Source: JAKZVK01 sp965237575
GTDB lineage: Bacteria > Acidobacteriota > Terriglobia > Bryobacterales > UBA6623
Reading direction: 5' to 3'
NCBI GenBank assembly: GCA_965237575.1
Contig: CBDEGI010000004.1
Span: 1,240,001 to 1,304,000, forward strand
DNA length: 64,000 bases
Part shown: piece after piece, positions 16,542 through 25,541 of the stretch
Layout of the letters: the number at the start of each line of letters is the position of its first letter
Position numbering within the stretch: position 1 is the stretch's first letter
Made by a program: the position numbers and the translations under genes
Notes under the pieces: generated by a model
What the model was told of the DNA's origin: nothing
The model's database searches: none
The model's input: the letters and a program-made list of their open reading frames with translations, nothing else

Positions 16542-17714
16542 TTGCGTGTGCCAAGACCCACTCGACGGCAAATCCTCTCCTCGGTAGGCGCCCTCGGTGT
16601 TGGGGCCGGCGTCGAGGACTCGCTGTATTCCGCGACCGCCGCTGCGCCGGCCTCCGCCACGACCATGCGCATCACGCGCTACGAGGTCATCCCCGTGCGC
16701 GTGCCGATGCACGAGCGCATCCGCGAACCCTTCTCGGCGGCCTACCGCAAGCAGGGGATTTTTCGCGACTACTACGACTCGACGATCGTCAAGCTTTACA
16801 CCGACGAAGGGCTCGTCGGCGTCGGCGATGCTCTGCTCGACGTCGAGGACTCACTCGGCAGTGTCCCGCGCGCCGAGGCCACGCTTAAGCGCCTCGTCGG
16901 CCGCTCGCCGTGGGAGTTTCTGCTCGACGACAGCCTCGGCGGCATCTTGATGGCGATCTACGATCTCGTGGGCCAAGCCGCCGGCCTGCCGGTCTCGCGC
17001 CTGTTCTCGGCCAATCCCCGGAAGCGCATCATCCAGACGTGGTGGAGCCAGTGTCTGCCGCCGGACGTGATGGCGTCGGAGGCCAAGCTCGGCGTCGAAC
17101 GAGGCTACAAGGTCCACAAGGTGAAAGCTCGGCCGTTTGAAGATCCCATCGCCCAGGCCCAAGCCATCACCTCGGTGGTGCCGAAAGACTTCCGCATTTG
17201 GGTCGACTCGAACTGGACTTGGGGCTCGGTCGGCCGGGCGGCGGAGTTCGCGCGCAAGCTCAGCAACTTCCAGCACTACTTTGCCGTGGAGTCACCCGTA
17301 CAGCGAGCGAGCGTGGAGGCCTACCGCCAGTTCAAGCCGGAAGCGCCGCTGAAGGTGGCCGAGCACATCCCCGCCGACCCGATGCCGTTTATCAACCAAG
17401 GGCTGCTCGACGCGCTTGTCGTCGGAGGCCCACTCGGTAAGACGACCGTCCAGCGTGCCCTGATGGCCGAAACGACCGGCGTGCCGTTGTGGATCGAGCA
17501 CAGCATCATCACCGGTGTCGCGCAGGTCTTCCAGGCCCACCAGACCGCGGCGTTTCCGGGCATCGAGTACGCCATCAGCATCACGCATGTCATCCAAGAC
17601 GACTTGATGCGCGAACCGTTCGAGATGAAGAACGGGCGCTACGAAGTGCCGACCAAGCCGGGTTTGGGGGTTGGCTTCGATGACGATGCGGTCGAGAAGT
17701 ATCGCCGGGGGTGA
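16542..17714 (+). CDS. Exported enolase-superfamily (mandelate racemase/muconate lactonizing) enzyme, copy 1
   Basis: 390 residues, TTG start (a GTG six bases on is an alternative). The N-terminus RRQILSSVGALGVGAG looks like a Tat signal. The enolase-superfamily capping domain starts at MRITRYEVIPVRV. Barrel residues: Lys193-x-Lys195 (HKVKARP), metal ligands Asp222 (WVDSNW), Glu250 (AVESP) and Glu274 (VAEHIP), and His320 (IEHS). This is the full set for abstracting a proton next to a carboxylate, so it should be active as a dehydratase, racemase or epimerase on a sugar acid or similar. A close paralogue follows after 33 bases. Export is unusual for this superfamily. Confidence 0.88.
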   Translation: MRVPRPTRRQILSSVGALGVGAGVEDSLYSATAAAPASATTMRITRYEVIPVRVPMHERIREPFSAAYRKQGIFRDYYDSTIVKLYTDEGLVGVGDALLDVEDSLGSVPRAEATLKRLVGRSPWEFLLDDSLGGILMAIYDLVGQAAGLPVSRLFSANPRKRIIQTWWSQCLPPDVMASEAKLGVERGYKVHKVKARPFEDPIAQAQAITSVVPKDFRIWVDSNWTWGSVGRAAEFARKLSNFQHYFAVESPVQRASVEAYRQFKPEAPLKVAEHIPADPMPFINQGLLDALVVGGPLGKTTVQRALMAETTGVPLWIEHSIITGVAQVFQAHQTAAFPGIEYAISITHVIQDDLMREPFEMKNGRYEVPTKPGLGVGFDDDAVEKYRRG

Positions 17715-17747
17715 AAGGAAAGTACGGTTTTCCCCGCCCAGCGAGTT

Positions 17748-18902
17748 ATGTCAACTCCGAACCGACGCGAAATAGTCCGCTCGATTTCCGCCGTGGGCAT
17801 TGGTGCGGCGGCACAACCGCTGCTTGCTACAGCCACGGTCGCGCAAGCCAGCGCCGCGAAGATGCGCATCACGCGCTACGAGGTCATCCCCACCGTCGTT
17901 CCGATGGACGTGCGCATTCGCGACGCCTGGCAGCGAAGCTGGTTCCTGCAGAACCGCCACCAAACGCACCACGAGCCCGTCGTCGTTAAGCTCTACACCG
18001 ATGAGGGGCTGGTCGGTATCGCCGACTCGATGCTCAGCCCGGCCCAGACCAACGGCGTGCTCCGGGGCATGGTCGGCCACTCGCCCTTGGAGTACTTGCT
18101 GGACGACAGCATACGCGGCATTCTCGTTGCGATATACGACTTGGTCGGCCAAGCGACCGGCCTACCGGTCTCGCGCCTGTTCTCCTCATCGCTCCGGACA
18201 CGCCCCAAGGGGAGCATCGTGCAGACGTGGTGGAGCCAGTGCTTCCACCCCGACTTGATGGCGTCAGAGGCCAAGCGTGCCGAGAGCCTCGGTTACAAAG
18301 TGCACAAGGTCAAGGCGCGCCCGTGGGAGGACCCCGTTGAGCAGGCCGAGGCGATCTGCGCGGCGGTCTCGCGCGACTTCCGCGTCTGGGTGGACGCCAA
18401 CGCCTGGTGGGGCTCGGTTGGCCGGACGCTCGACATCACCGAGCGCCTGGTCAAACTGCACAACTACTTCGCGATCGAGTCGCCCATCCGCCGCGAGCGC
18501 CTCGATGGCTACCGGCAATTGAAGGGCAAGGTGGCGCTGCAAGTCACCGAGCACATGCCCGCCGACCCGATGCCCTTCGTTCGCGAGCGCCTGGTGGACG
18601 CGTTTGTCGTCGGCTTCCCGATGGGCCGGACGCTCGTGCAGCGTGCCTTGATGGCCGAAGTCACGCGCATCCCGCTGTGGGTCGAGCACAGTACGCGCTG
18701 CGGCATCAACCAAGTCTTTCAAGCACACCAAGCCGCCGCCTTCCCCGGGATCGAATACTGCATCAGCGTCACGCATATGCTGGAAGATGACCTGGTAGCC
18801 GAGCCCTTCACGATGAAGGACGGTTTCTATAAGGTACCGACCAAGCCGGGTTTGGGAATCACGCTCGACGAAGCGGCTGTGGACAGGTATAGGGTGGGGT
18901 AG
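17748..18902 (+). CDS. Exported enolase-superfamily enzyme, copy 2
   Basis: 384 residues, ATG start. A Tat-like RREIVRSISAVGIGAAA signal is followed by MRITRYEVIPTVV. Superfamily residues: Lys187-x-Lys189, Asp216 (WVDANAW), Glu244 (AIESP), Glu268 (VTEHMP) and the WVEHS segment. It shares long blocks with copy 1 (VKLYTDEGLVG, QTWWSQC, GYKVHKVKARP, VPTKPGLG), showing tandem duplication. It differs most in the loop at about 60-75 (WFLQNRHQTHHE against KQGIFRDYYDS), which normally contacts substrate, so the two probably act on different compounds or steps. Confidence 0.88.
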   Translation: MSTPNRREIVRSISAVGIGAAAQPLLATATVAQASAAKMRITRYEVIPTVVPMDVRIRDAWQRSWFLQNRHQTHHEPVVVKLYTDEGLVGIADSMLSPAQTNGVLRGMVGHSPLEYLLDDSIRGILVAIYDLVGQATGLPVSRLFSSSLRTRPKGSIVQTWWSQCFHPDLMASEAKRAESLGYKVHKVKARPWEDPVEQAEAICAAVSRDFRVWVDANAWWGSVGRTLDITERLVKLHNYFAIESPIRRERLDGYRQLKGKVALQVTEHMPADPMPFVRERLVDAFVVGFPMGRTLVQRALMAEVTRIPLWVEHSTRCGINQVFQAHQAAAFPGIEYCISVTHMLEDDLVAEPFTMKDGFYKVPTKPGLGITLDEAAVDRYRVG

Positions 18903-19019
18903 TGCGCGAACCGAGCGACGGGCCGTTCGTCGGATTGGCCGGCTTCCCAAGTCTTCCGGGTGACAAAATCCCCACGCCACGATAAGATCGCTTGTAGAAG
19001 AGTTTCGAAGGCTACGATA

Positions 19020-19289
19020 ATGGTCCTCCAGATCGAGCTACCTGACGATGTAACGGAGTCGCTCACCAGCCGGTGGGGCGATCTGCCTCGGCACGTTCTG
19101 GAGAGCCTGGCCATAGAAGCTTACAACGAAGAAACGCTGACGGAGTCCCAAGTCCAACGCCTGTTGAGCTTTCAGGCCCGCGGCGAAGTTGAGGCGTTTC
19201 TCAAAAGGAAGCAGGCGGCTCCTGCCTATACCATCGAGGAACTCGAAGAGGATCTCGAGACGCACCGGCGCGTCGGCACGGTGTCCTGA
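19020..19289 (+). CDS. UPF0175-family antitoxin
   Basis: 89 residues from the ATG at 19020. The sequence LQIELPDDVTESL, LPRHVLESLAIEAYNEETLT and VQRLLSF is typical of UPF0175 proteins, small helical DNA-binding antitoxins commonly paired with DUF3368 PIN-domain toxins. The tail YTIEELEEDLETHRRVG would contact the toxin. The toxin frame starts three bases after its stop, as expected for such a pair. Since the toxin is damaged, the antitoxin may be an orphan, possibly still an autorepressor. Confidence 0.85.
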   Translation: MVLQIELPDDVTESLTSRWGDLPRHVLESLAIEAYNEETLTESQVQRLLSFQARGEVEAFLKRKQAAPAYTIEELEEDLETHRRVGTVS

Positions 19290-19292
19290 GGC

Positions 19293-19490
19293 GTGATCGT
19301 CGTCGCCGATACTTCCCCCATCAACTACCTGGTATTGGTTGAGCAGATCCTTGGGCGCGCTGACGAGCAAGATCTTACGCCCGACCTTCCACACATTCTG
19401 AAACGCCTTGAGAGCGAGACCAACTTTCGTATCCACCGGCCCGCGGTCGATCTTCTGCTTGCGCGCCACTGTGGAGGCACTAACGGCTAG
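19293..19490 (+). pseudogene. DUF3368 PIN-domain toxin with internal deletion
   Basis: 65 residues from a GTG. The first 18 (IVVADTSPINYLVLVEQI) are the start of DUF3368 PIN-domain RNases, including the first catalytic Asp. The sequence then jumps to the family's C-terminal end (DLTPDLPHILKRLESETNFRI). Normal members have about 150-160 residues, so roughly 80-90 are missing, including the remaining acidic residues of the metal site. The deletion is in frame. The product should be inactive as an RNase, though the C-terminal helix could still bind the antitoxin. Confidence 0.8.
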
Positions 19491-19505
19491 GGGGCGTCGG
19501 CTGGT

Positions 19506-22105
19506 ATGTCGGCGCGTAACGCAATGAATACTCGACCGCGGCGTGGACGAAATCTGCTCCCGCTTGCGTTGATCGGTGTCGTAGTGGTGTCCGCGGTTTC
19601 GCACGCCCAGCAACCCCGCAACTTCCTGCAGAACATCCTCGGGACGAAGCCGGTTGACGAGCAGCCGATGCTGAGTTCCGTCGCGCCCCGGTTCGGCATC
19701 AACGTAGCCAGCCGCGCGGTGAAGGCCGCAGAACACATCGAGGGCGGCATCGTACCCCTCAAAATCGACGGCAATCCGGTCAAGCTTCAACTTCAGTACG
19801 AGCGGCAACAGGGCATCGACCTGTACCGCATTCGGCACGCACCCGACTCACCTCTACGTGGCGAGCAGGTCAGGGTTTCTTGGTCGTTCTCGCAGGGCTA
19901 CAACGAGTCGATGACCGTGGACACGGGAGCGCTGCAAGGCCAACCGCTCTTCTTGCCCAACGGCAAGGTGCCAGACAATCACTTCACCAACTGGGCACGC
20001 TCTTCTACCATCGCGAGGCCAACGTCGCCATCGGGACGCAACTCGCCGGGGCCGAGCCCTCGCGCCATGCGCGCCGCGGGCACTCGCGCTTCAGCCGTAC
20101 CTCGACGCTGCAATTAACGACGACCACCGGCCACCCGGAGATGGAGGTCCTCTTCTTTGCCTACCGGCCCAAGGACGAGCGTTTCTGGTGGGCCGAGTGG
20201 TATCAACTTCGCCAGCAAAGCGACCCCAACATCCCCGAGAACTTCTTCCCGGTCGTCAGTGCCTTGGACATGAGTTGGCGGCCGGGTGAGCGGCAGACCG
20301 TTGTGATCGCGCCCTCGGCCGCCGATGCCGGCCGCCGCATGGAATTGGTGCTGATCGACGACATCGGCCGCGGCGTCGTAAGCCGTGTGCCGTTTGATTA
20401 CGAACTGCCGGTGACCCGCGTGTCGCTTGAGGTGGGCGATTGGCCCAGCAGCCTTTACCGCGCCATCATTGTGCCGGCCGGCTCGGACGTCGACGCATCG
20501 GTTGTCAACCAGGATGAAAAGCTCATCAATGTCATCGTGAGGCCGAGACAACCCAGCGGCGATGTGCTGTTCGTCGCGCCGACTGACATGTGGTGGGCCT
20601 ATGCCACCAATGGCAGTCACGACTACCACGGCTGGCGAACCGGCTACGACGGCAGCGTCGGCTACTCTCCCACGGTGATGAGCAGCCGCCGCCGCAGGCT
20701 CAACCACTTCTACTACAGCCTCTACGACCGCTACAACGACATCAAGCACTTCCGCTACGTTGACGAGTTCGCCCGCCGCGAAGGCTTCACTGTCGATTAC
20801 GCCACGCAACACGACGTCGCACTCGGCCGCGTGAAGCTCGACGACTACAAGCTCGTGCTGGTCGGCAACCACTGCGAGTTCACGACCGCGGAAAGCTACC
20901 GCCGGTTCACCGAATACATGGGCCGCGGCGGCGCGGTGATCAAGCACTTCCGCTACGTTGACGAGTTCGCCCGCCGCGAAGGCTTCACTGTCGATTACGC
21001 CACGCAACACGACGTCGCACTCGGCCGCGTGAAGCTCGACGACTACAAGCTCGTGCTGGTCGGCAACCACTGCGAGTTCACGACCGCGGAAAGCTACCGC
21101 CGGTTCACCGAATACATGGGCCGCGGCGGCGCGGTGATGATTCATGGCGGCGACTCGTTCGCCGTGCTGGTGGAGTATCTGCCGAGTCTCGAGCAGCCAC
21201 GTTACCTCTGGCAGCGCGGGCCACGTTACCTCTGGCAGCGCGGGCACATGTGGGCTCATCTCAGCGACCAGCCGAGCGAGTTCCGCGTGCCGGTGCTGCT
21301 GCCGTCAGACGCTCCGCCCGATGCACCTATCGTCAATCCATCTCGCGGCGATGCCGTCGACTACCTCAATCCTTTCCATAATTCGGTGGACTATTGGATT
21401 CCGGGCAGCAGGGCCGTGATCGCCAACACCGCACATCCGGTGATCGAAGCGATGGGCCTCAAGCTTGGCGACGAGGTGCCGGGCCGCTGGGGTGGCGAAG
21501 TGGATATTCCCTACGAACCTCATGCCTGGGATGTGCTCATCCGGTCGGACCGTACTGCGCCGGCCGGACGCGAGTTCGGCATCGACGCCTTCGACCCCAC
21601 GCCGATTCACCGCGTCGGGCTGGCGATCCACAAGAACTTGCGGCTCGGCATGCTGACCGGGGAGAACTTCCCGAACTTGCTGGGCGACGAGCGCAACGTA
21701 CGCTATCGCGAGATCTACCGCCGAACGCTGCTGCACTTTTTGAACAGCGCCGCGGCGCTCACCGCCGAGCGGGTTGCCGTTGGGCCCAGCGTAGTCGGGC
21801 CGTCGCAGATCGCCTGGGACGAACCGGTGCGACTCGGGGCCCTGCGCTACGAGCTACCGGCCTTCATCAGCTTCGATGACCGCGACTGGCATCGCGGGCC
21901 AGCACCCTATGCCCACTACGTCGTCGAGGGTTCGAACGACGCCGAGACGTGGTTCGTTTTGGCCGACCGCCGCCACGGGCCCTGGCGCGGCGCGCAGACC
22001 GATGTTTTCAGCGCGACCGAAGTTCGCTATATTCGCTGGCGGGGTACGTTCTCGAACAGCGAGCCCTTCCGGGTGCGAGGCATCCAGGCATTTCGCGCGG
22101 AGTAG
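19506..22105 (+). CDS. N,N-dimethylformamidase large-subunit-like exported protein (frameshifted, internally duplicated)
   Basis: The reading frame changes once near 19998: the first part (19506 on) has a signal peptide (LLPLALIGVVVVSAVSHAQ) and ends in frame at NHFTNW; the rest continues from GTLFYHREAN. One extra G at AACTGGGCACG would restore a single frame of about 860 residues. The C-terminal half resembles the dimethylformamidase beta-subunit C-terminal domain (GFTVDYATQHDVAL, YKLVLVGNHCEFTT, GRGGAVMIHGGDS), followed by a discoidin-like tail (YVVEGSNDAETWFVLADRR). A 198-bp segment and a 24-bp segment are each repeated once, exactly and in frame. The substrate is unknown; amide hydrolysis is only a family hint. 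Confidence 0.65.
20741..21136 (+). repeat. Exact 198-bp in-frame tandem duplication
   Basis: Copies 20741-20938 and 20939-21136 are identical at every base and encode a 66-residue block from IKHFRYVDEF to GRGGAV twice. Family members carry this block once, so it is either a very recent duplication or an assembly artefact. Confidence 0.95.
21197..21244 (+). repeat. Exact 24-bp in-frame tandem duplication
   Basis: Copies 21197-21220 and 21221-21244 are identical and encode PRYLWQRG twice. It lies 60 bases after the 198-bp duplication in the same gene. Confidence 0.95.
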
Positions 22106-22137
22106 AAGCCGCGCGAACTGCTACGATTCATTCGACC

Positions 22138-23316
22138 ATGCAACCTAAAGAAGTCCTCGAACATATCGATGCTGAAGCCATTGCCCGAGACACCCTCGCC
22201 TTCGTTGAAGTCAAGAGCGAGACCTGCACCGAGGGTCCGGGCAGCGAGTTCCTGGCCGAGCTGTTCCGCCGCGAAGGCTTCGACGTCGAGAGGGACGACG
22301 TCGAGCCCGGCCGGCCGAACATCTACACGCGAATTCCCGGCGCCGGCGGCGGGCCCGCGCTGGCGTTCAACGGCCACACCGACACGATCCCGATCGGCAG
22401 CAGCGATCCGCCAGGACGCGACGGCGACTGGATCATCGGGCGCGGAACCGAAGACATGAAGGGCGGACTCGTCGCGATGGTGCACGCGGCCTCCGCGCTC
22501 AAGAAGGCGGGGGTGCGGCTTGGCGGCGACCTTTGGCTTACAGGCGTCATCGGCCACGAGGCCCCGGAGGGAAAGAAAGAAGGTCCCAAGCGATTGATCG
22601 AGCACTTGCGGTCGGGACGGATTCCGGCGGACGCGGTGATCATCGTCGAGGGCCCGTGCGCCATTTGGGCGGCCAGCCTGGGATCGGCGATCTTCAACAT
22701 CGAGGTGCACGACGACCGCGGCCCGATCCACACGATCAAGATTCCCTACGAGACGAATCCCGCGCACTGGGTTGGGAAACTGCTGGTCGAGCTTCAGCAG
22801 CGCGAAGAGGAGTTCAAGCAAGGCCCGGCGCACCCGCTGTGCGGACGCCAGTTGTATAACGTCGGCATGGTGCACGGCGGCGATTACATGAACCGCTTGC
22901 CGGCCGAGTTCCGTGTCACGGGCACGCGGCGCTGGACGCCGGGCGTCACGCTCACCGACATCCGCGCCGAGTTCCAAGAGATCTGCGACCGTTACTCGCA
23001 AGAGTCCGGGCTGCGCTGGAGCTACTTCATCGAAGGCGAGCGCGAGCCGTTCGAGACGCCGGCCGATCATCCGATTGTGAATGCGCTGCGGCAGGGCGGC
23101 GAGGCTGTCTCGGGCAGCACGCCCGAGATCATCGGTATGGGGCTCGTCGGCGACGCGAATCTCTATGACAACGACGGCGGCGTCAAAACCGTCTACTACG
23201 GTCCGGCACACCAGACCGCACATTCCGACCACGAGCGGGTGTCGATTTCACAACTGGCTCACTGCGCCAAGGTATACGCGCTGGCCGCGATGGATTACTG
23301 CGGGGTCGCCGAGTAG
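22138..23316 (+). CDS. M20-family metallopeptidase/deacylase
   Basis: 392 residues from the ATG at 22138, 32 bases after the preceding gene. It has the M20 plan: metal ligands His80 and Asp82 (NGHTDTIPIG), the bridging Asp106 in TEDMKGG, and a C-terminal YGPAHQTAHSDHERVSI with the last metal His. The lid domain lies about 185-290. The usual Glu-Glu pair (base and metal ligand) reads GHEAPEG, so the position before the second Glu is His; some acetylornithine-deacetylase-like branches have such variants. It probably hydrolyses an N-acyl amino acid or a small peptide in the cytosol, perhaps from amide products of the exported protein upstream. Confidence 0.87.
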   Translation: MQPKEVLEHIDAEAIARDTLAFVEVKSETCTEGPGSEFLAELFRREGFDVERDDVEPGRPNIYTRIPGAGGGPALAFNGHTDTIPIGSSDPPGRDGDWIIGRGTEDMKGGLVAMVHAASALKKAGVRLGGDLWLTGVIGHEAPEGKKEGPKRLIEHLRSGRIPADAVIIVEGPCAIWAASLGSAIFNIEVHDDRGPIHTIKIPYETNPAHWVGKLLVELQQREEEFKQGPAHPLCGRQLYNVGMVHGGDYMNRLPAEFRVTGTRRWTPGVTLTDIRAEFQEICDRYSQESGLRWSYFIEGEREPFETPADHPIVNALRQGGEAVSGSTPEIIGMGLVGDANLYDNDGGVKTVYYGPAHQTAHSDHERVSISQLAHCAKVYALAAMDYCGVAE

Positions 23317-23334
23317 AACCCACGGTGCGCCTAG

Positions 23335-23832
23335 TTAGAAGATATCCGCGGCTCGGATCTCGAACTCGAGCTCCGGCAAGACGAAACTGGCCACCTCGTT
23401 GAGCGTGTGATCGGTCAACGAGTGAAGGGTACGCCTCTGGGGATCGACCAGCCAAACGCGGGCAACGCCCCATCGGCAGTACTCTTCGAGCTTCTTGAGC
23501 GTTGCGCTCATGGGATCGTCGGGAGAAAGGATTTCGATGGCGACCAGGGGCGGCGTCGAAGGCACCATCTCAGATGGTTTCTCACCCACGTAGACCGCCA
23601 AGTCCACGATCCGATAGTGGCTCTCACTCACTCGGACCCGCAGCTCGGGGCGTCCATGAACCAGGTGCTTCTCGTTGAGTTTTCCGAAGGCTAGGCACAA
23701 CCGCCACTGGGCTTCGGAGTGCGAGTCGTTTCCCACATTTCTCTCCACAACTTCGCCGTCCAAGTACTCGCGGTCCGGCTCGAAGGTGGTGTGCAAATAC
23801 TCCTCGATCGGGGTTTGGACCTTAGTCACCAT
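23335..23832 (-). CDS. Uma2-family PD-(D/E)xK endonuclease-like protein
   Basis: 165 residues from ATG 23832 (an ATG at 23850 is possible). The sequence TPIEEYLHTTFEPDREYLDGEVVERNVG is the typical start of Uma2 (DUF820) proteins; RIVDLAVYV and PPLVAIEILSPDD hold the Asp and Glu of the nuclease-like core, and YCRWGVARVWLVDPQRRTLH completes the fold. These proteins are abundant in Cyanobacteria, Planctomycetes and Acidobacteria and have no firm role. It is transcribed towards the M20 gene and stands alone. Confidence 0.88.
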   Translation of the reverse strand: MVTKVQTPIEEYLHTTFEPDREYLDGEVVERNVGNDSHSEAQWRLCLAFGKLNEKHLVHGRPELRVRVSESHYRIVDLAVYVGEKPSEMVPSTPPLVAIEILSPDDPMSATLKKLEEYCRWGVARVWLVDPQRRTLHSLTDHTLNEVASFVLPELEFEIRAADIF

Positions 23833-23980
23833 TCGCTTCAAGCTTATCATGGGGCGTCCAACTGACCGTTGGAACTAGCGCCGTACCACTCCGATGTTAC
23901 AATACCGCTGGCGCTGAGCTTCCGCTCGCTGTCTTGACGGACGACGAGCGACGGCCGCTCCAGTGCCGAAGGGGAGAACG

Positions 23981-25210
23981 ATGACAACATTTCACAGCGG
24001 TTGGGACCGCAGAAAATTCTTACTGGCTGCCGGGATCGCCTCGGCGGTGGGTTCGCTGAGGCCCAGCAACCTGTACGCTTCGTACCTATCGAGCCGTCAC
24101 GGGGAAAGCTATCGTGCGCTGGGCGTACGACCGCTCATCAACGCCGCCGGCACCTATACGACGCTGACCGGCTCGGTGATTTCACCCGAGGTGCGGGACG
24201 CGATGGCCGAAGCCTCGCGCTACTTTGTTCCATTGCTTGACTTACAGCGTGCCGTCGGCGCGCGTATCTCGAAGATGCTGGGCGTGGAGGCGGCCATGGT
24301 GAGCTGTGGCGCCGCCAGCGCGATCACGCTGGCCACGGCGGCCTGTGTCACCGAGGGCGACCCGGACAAGGTCAGCCGCATCCCCGACACGACCGGCATG
24401 AAGAACGAAGTCATCATGCCCAAGCAGCACCGCATGGGCTTCGATCACGCGGCGCGTGCCGTGGGCGTGAAGATCATCGAGGTGGACACGCCCGAAGAGC
24501 TGGAAGCGGCCATCAATGAAAAGACAGCCATGCTGTTCTTCGTTCACATCTTTGAATCGAAGGGCAAGATTCACCGCAACCACTTCATCGCCGCCGGCAA
24601 GCGCCACAACGTACCGGTGTTCAATGACGCGGCCGCGGAGTTGCCGCCGGTGACGAACCTGTCGGCGATCGTCGGCGAGGGATTCGATCTGGTGGGCTTC
24701 AGCGGCGGCAAGGGCCTGCGCGGGCCACAGGCTTCCGGCTTGCTGCTCGGCCGCCGGGACCTGATCGAAGCGGCGCACAAGAACAACAACCCACACAGCA
24801 ACACCATCGGCCGTGGCATGAAAGTCGGCAAGGAAGAAATCATGGGCCTGCTCAAGGCGGTCGAGATCTACTACCGCCGCGACCACGACGCCGATCAGAA
24901 AGCCTGGCGCGGCTTCATGGAACGCATTGCCAAGATGGTTAGCGATGTCCCGACGATCGACACCGAAGTTTACATCCCGGGACCCGGCGGACACCCGATC
25001 CCCTACCTGCGCGTGAAGTGGGACGAGGCGAAACTCGGCCTCACGTATGCGGAGTGCTCCAAGAAGTTGCAGCAGGGTGAGCCGCGCATCGACGTCAACA
25101 GCAAGAAAGAGGGTCTCGAGTTGGCGTCGTACAACCTGTTCGCGGGTGAGGAACGAATCGTCGGCATACGGATGCGGGAGATTCTTCTCGACGCTGCGAA
25201 GAAATCGTAG
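23981..25210 (+). CDS. Tat-exported SelA-like PLP-dependent enzyme, copy 1
   Basis: 409 residues from ATG 23981, which has a good ribosome binding site (AAGGGGAGAAC). The twin-arginine signal is WDRRKFLLAAGIASAVGS. The body is a fold-type I PLP enzyme of the SelA/D-glucosaminate-6-phosphate ammonia-lyase-like group: GVRPLINAAGTYTTLTG, VSCGAASAITLATAA, Asp216 (NDAAAELPP) and the PLP Schiff-base Lys244 (FSGGKGLRGPQ). Tat export suits a protein that must fold around its cofactor first. A likely reaction is ammonia elimination or a related lyase step on an amino sugar acid or hydroxy amino acid. A close paralogue and an amidohydrolase lie downstream. Confidence 0.87.
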   Translation: MTTFHSGWDRRKFLLAAGIASAVGSLRPSNLYASYLSSRHGESYRALGVRPLINAAGTYTTLTGSVISPEVRDAMAEASRYFVPLLDLQRAVGARISKMLGVEAAMVSCGAASAITLATAACVTEGDPDKVSRIPDTTGMKNEVIMPKQHRMGFDHAARAVGVKIIEVDTPEELEAAINEKTAMLFFVHIFESKGKIHRNHFIAAGKRHNVPVFNDAAAELPPVTNLSAIVGEGFDLVGFSGGKGLRGPQASGLLLGRRDLIEAAHKNNNPHSNTIGRGMKVGKEEIMGLLKAVEIYYRRDHDADQKAWRGFMERIAKMVSDVPTIDTEVYIPGPGGHPIPYLRVKWDEAKLGLTYAECSKKLQQGEPRIDVNSKKEGLELASYNLFAGEERIVGIRMREILLDAAKKS

Positions 25211-25211
25211 G

Positions 25212-25455
25212 GGCACGGCATGCCGTGCCTGCGACCGCAGCGCGATACGTTCCGTACGGCAGGATGCACCGCATGTCGCAGCAACACATACGCCCCGTAG
25301 GGGCAAGAGATAATAGCCCACGGCTTCAGCCGTGGGAACGGAAACGCGAGGATTCCAGGTCAGGGTGAGATGAGGAATCGGTTTACACGCCGATTCCTCA
25401 TCTCACCCTGACCAAACGCTTCTGCGGTCGCCCACCCACGGCTAAAGCCGTGGGC
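25212..25455. repeat. Composite palindromic element between the SelA-like paralogues
   Basis: Several palindromes are nested here: GGCACGGCATGCCGTGCC at 25212-25229; AGCCCACGGCTTCAGCCGTG.. at 25315-25336; a perfect 24-bp inverted repeat at 25358-25381 and 25390-25413 with an 8-base loop; and CCCACGGCTAAAGCCGTGGG. at 25435-25455, followed by a CCCCCTGCCGGGGGC hairpin near 25471. The two CCACGG palindromes flank the long hairpin almost symmetrically, like a BIME or MITE. The first palindrome recurs at 35056-35069 and the second, as a variant, at 2174-2195. No gene is seen. Confidence 0.85.
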
Positions 25456-25541
25456 TATTTTCCATAGCCCCCTGCCGGGGGCGTGGAGTTTCCGCCGATG
25501 GGGCAACCTCTGCCGAGCGCCGACAACTAAGGACGAACTTG

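Noticed and set aside
20114..21259. 381-residue minus-strand open frame with an internal repeat
   Set aside because: Shadow of the dimethylformamidase-like gene; its repeat merely mirrors the 198-bp duplication.
22027..23232. 401-residue minus-strand open frame
   Set aside because: Antisense to the M20 peptidase; no start context or family.
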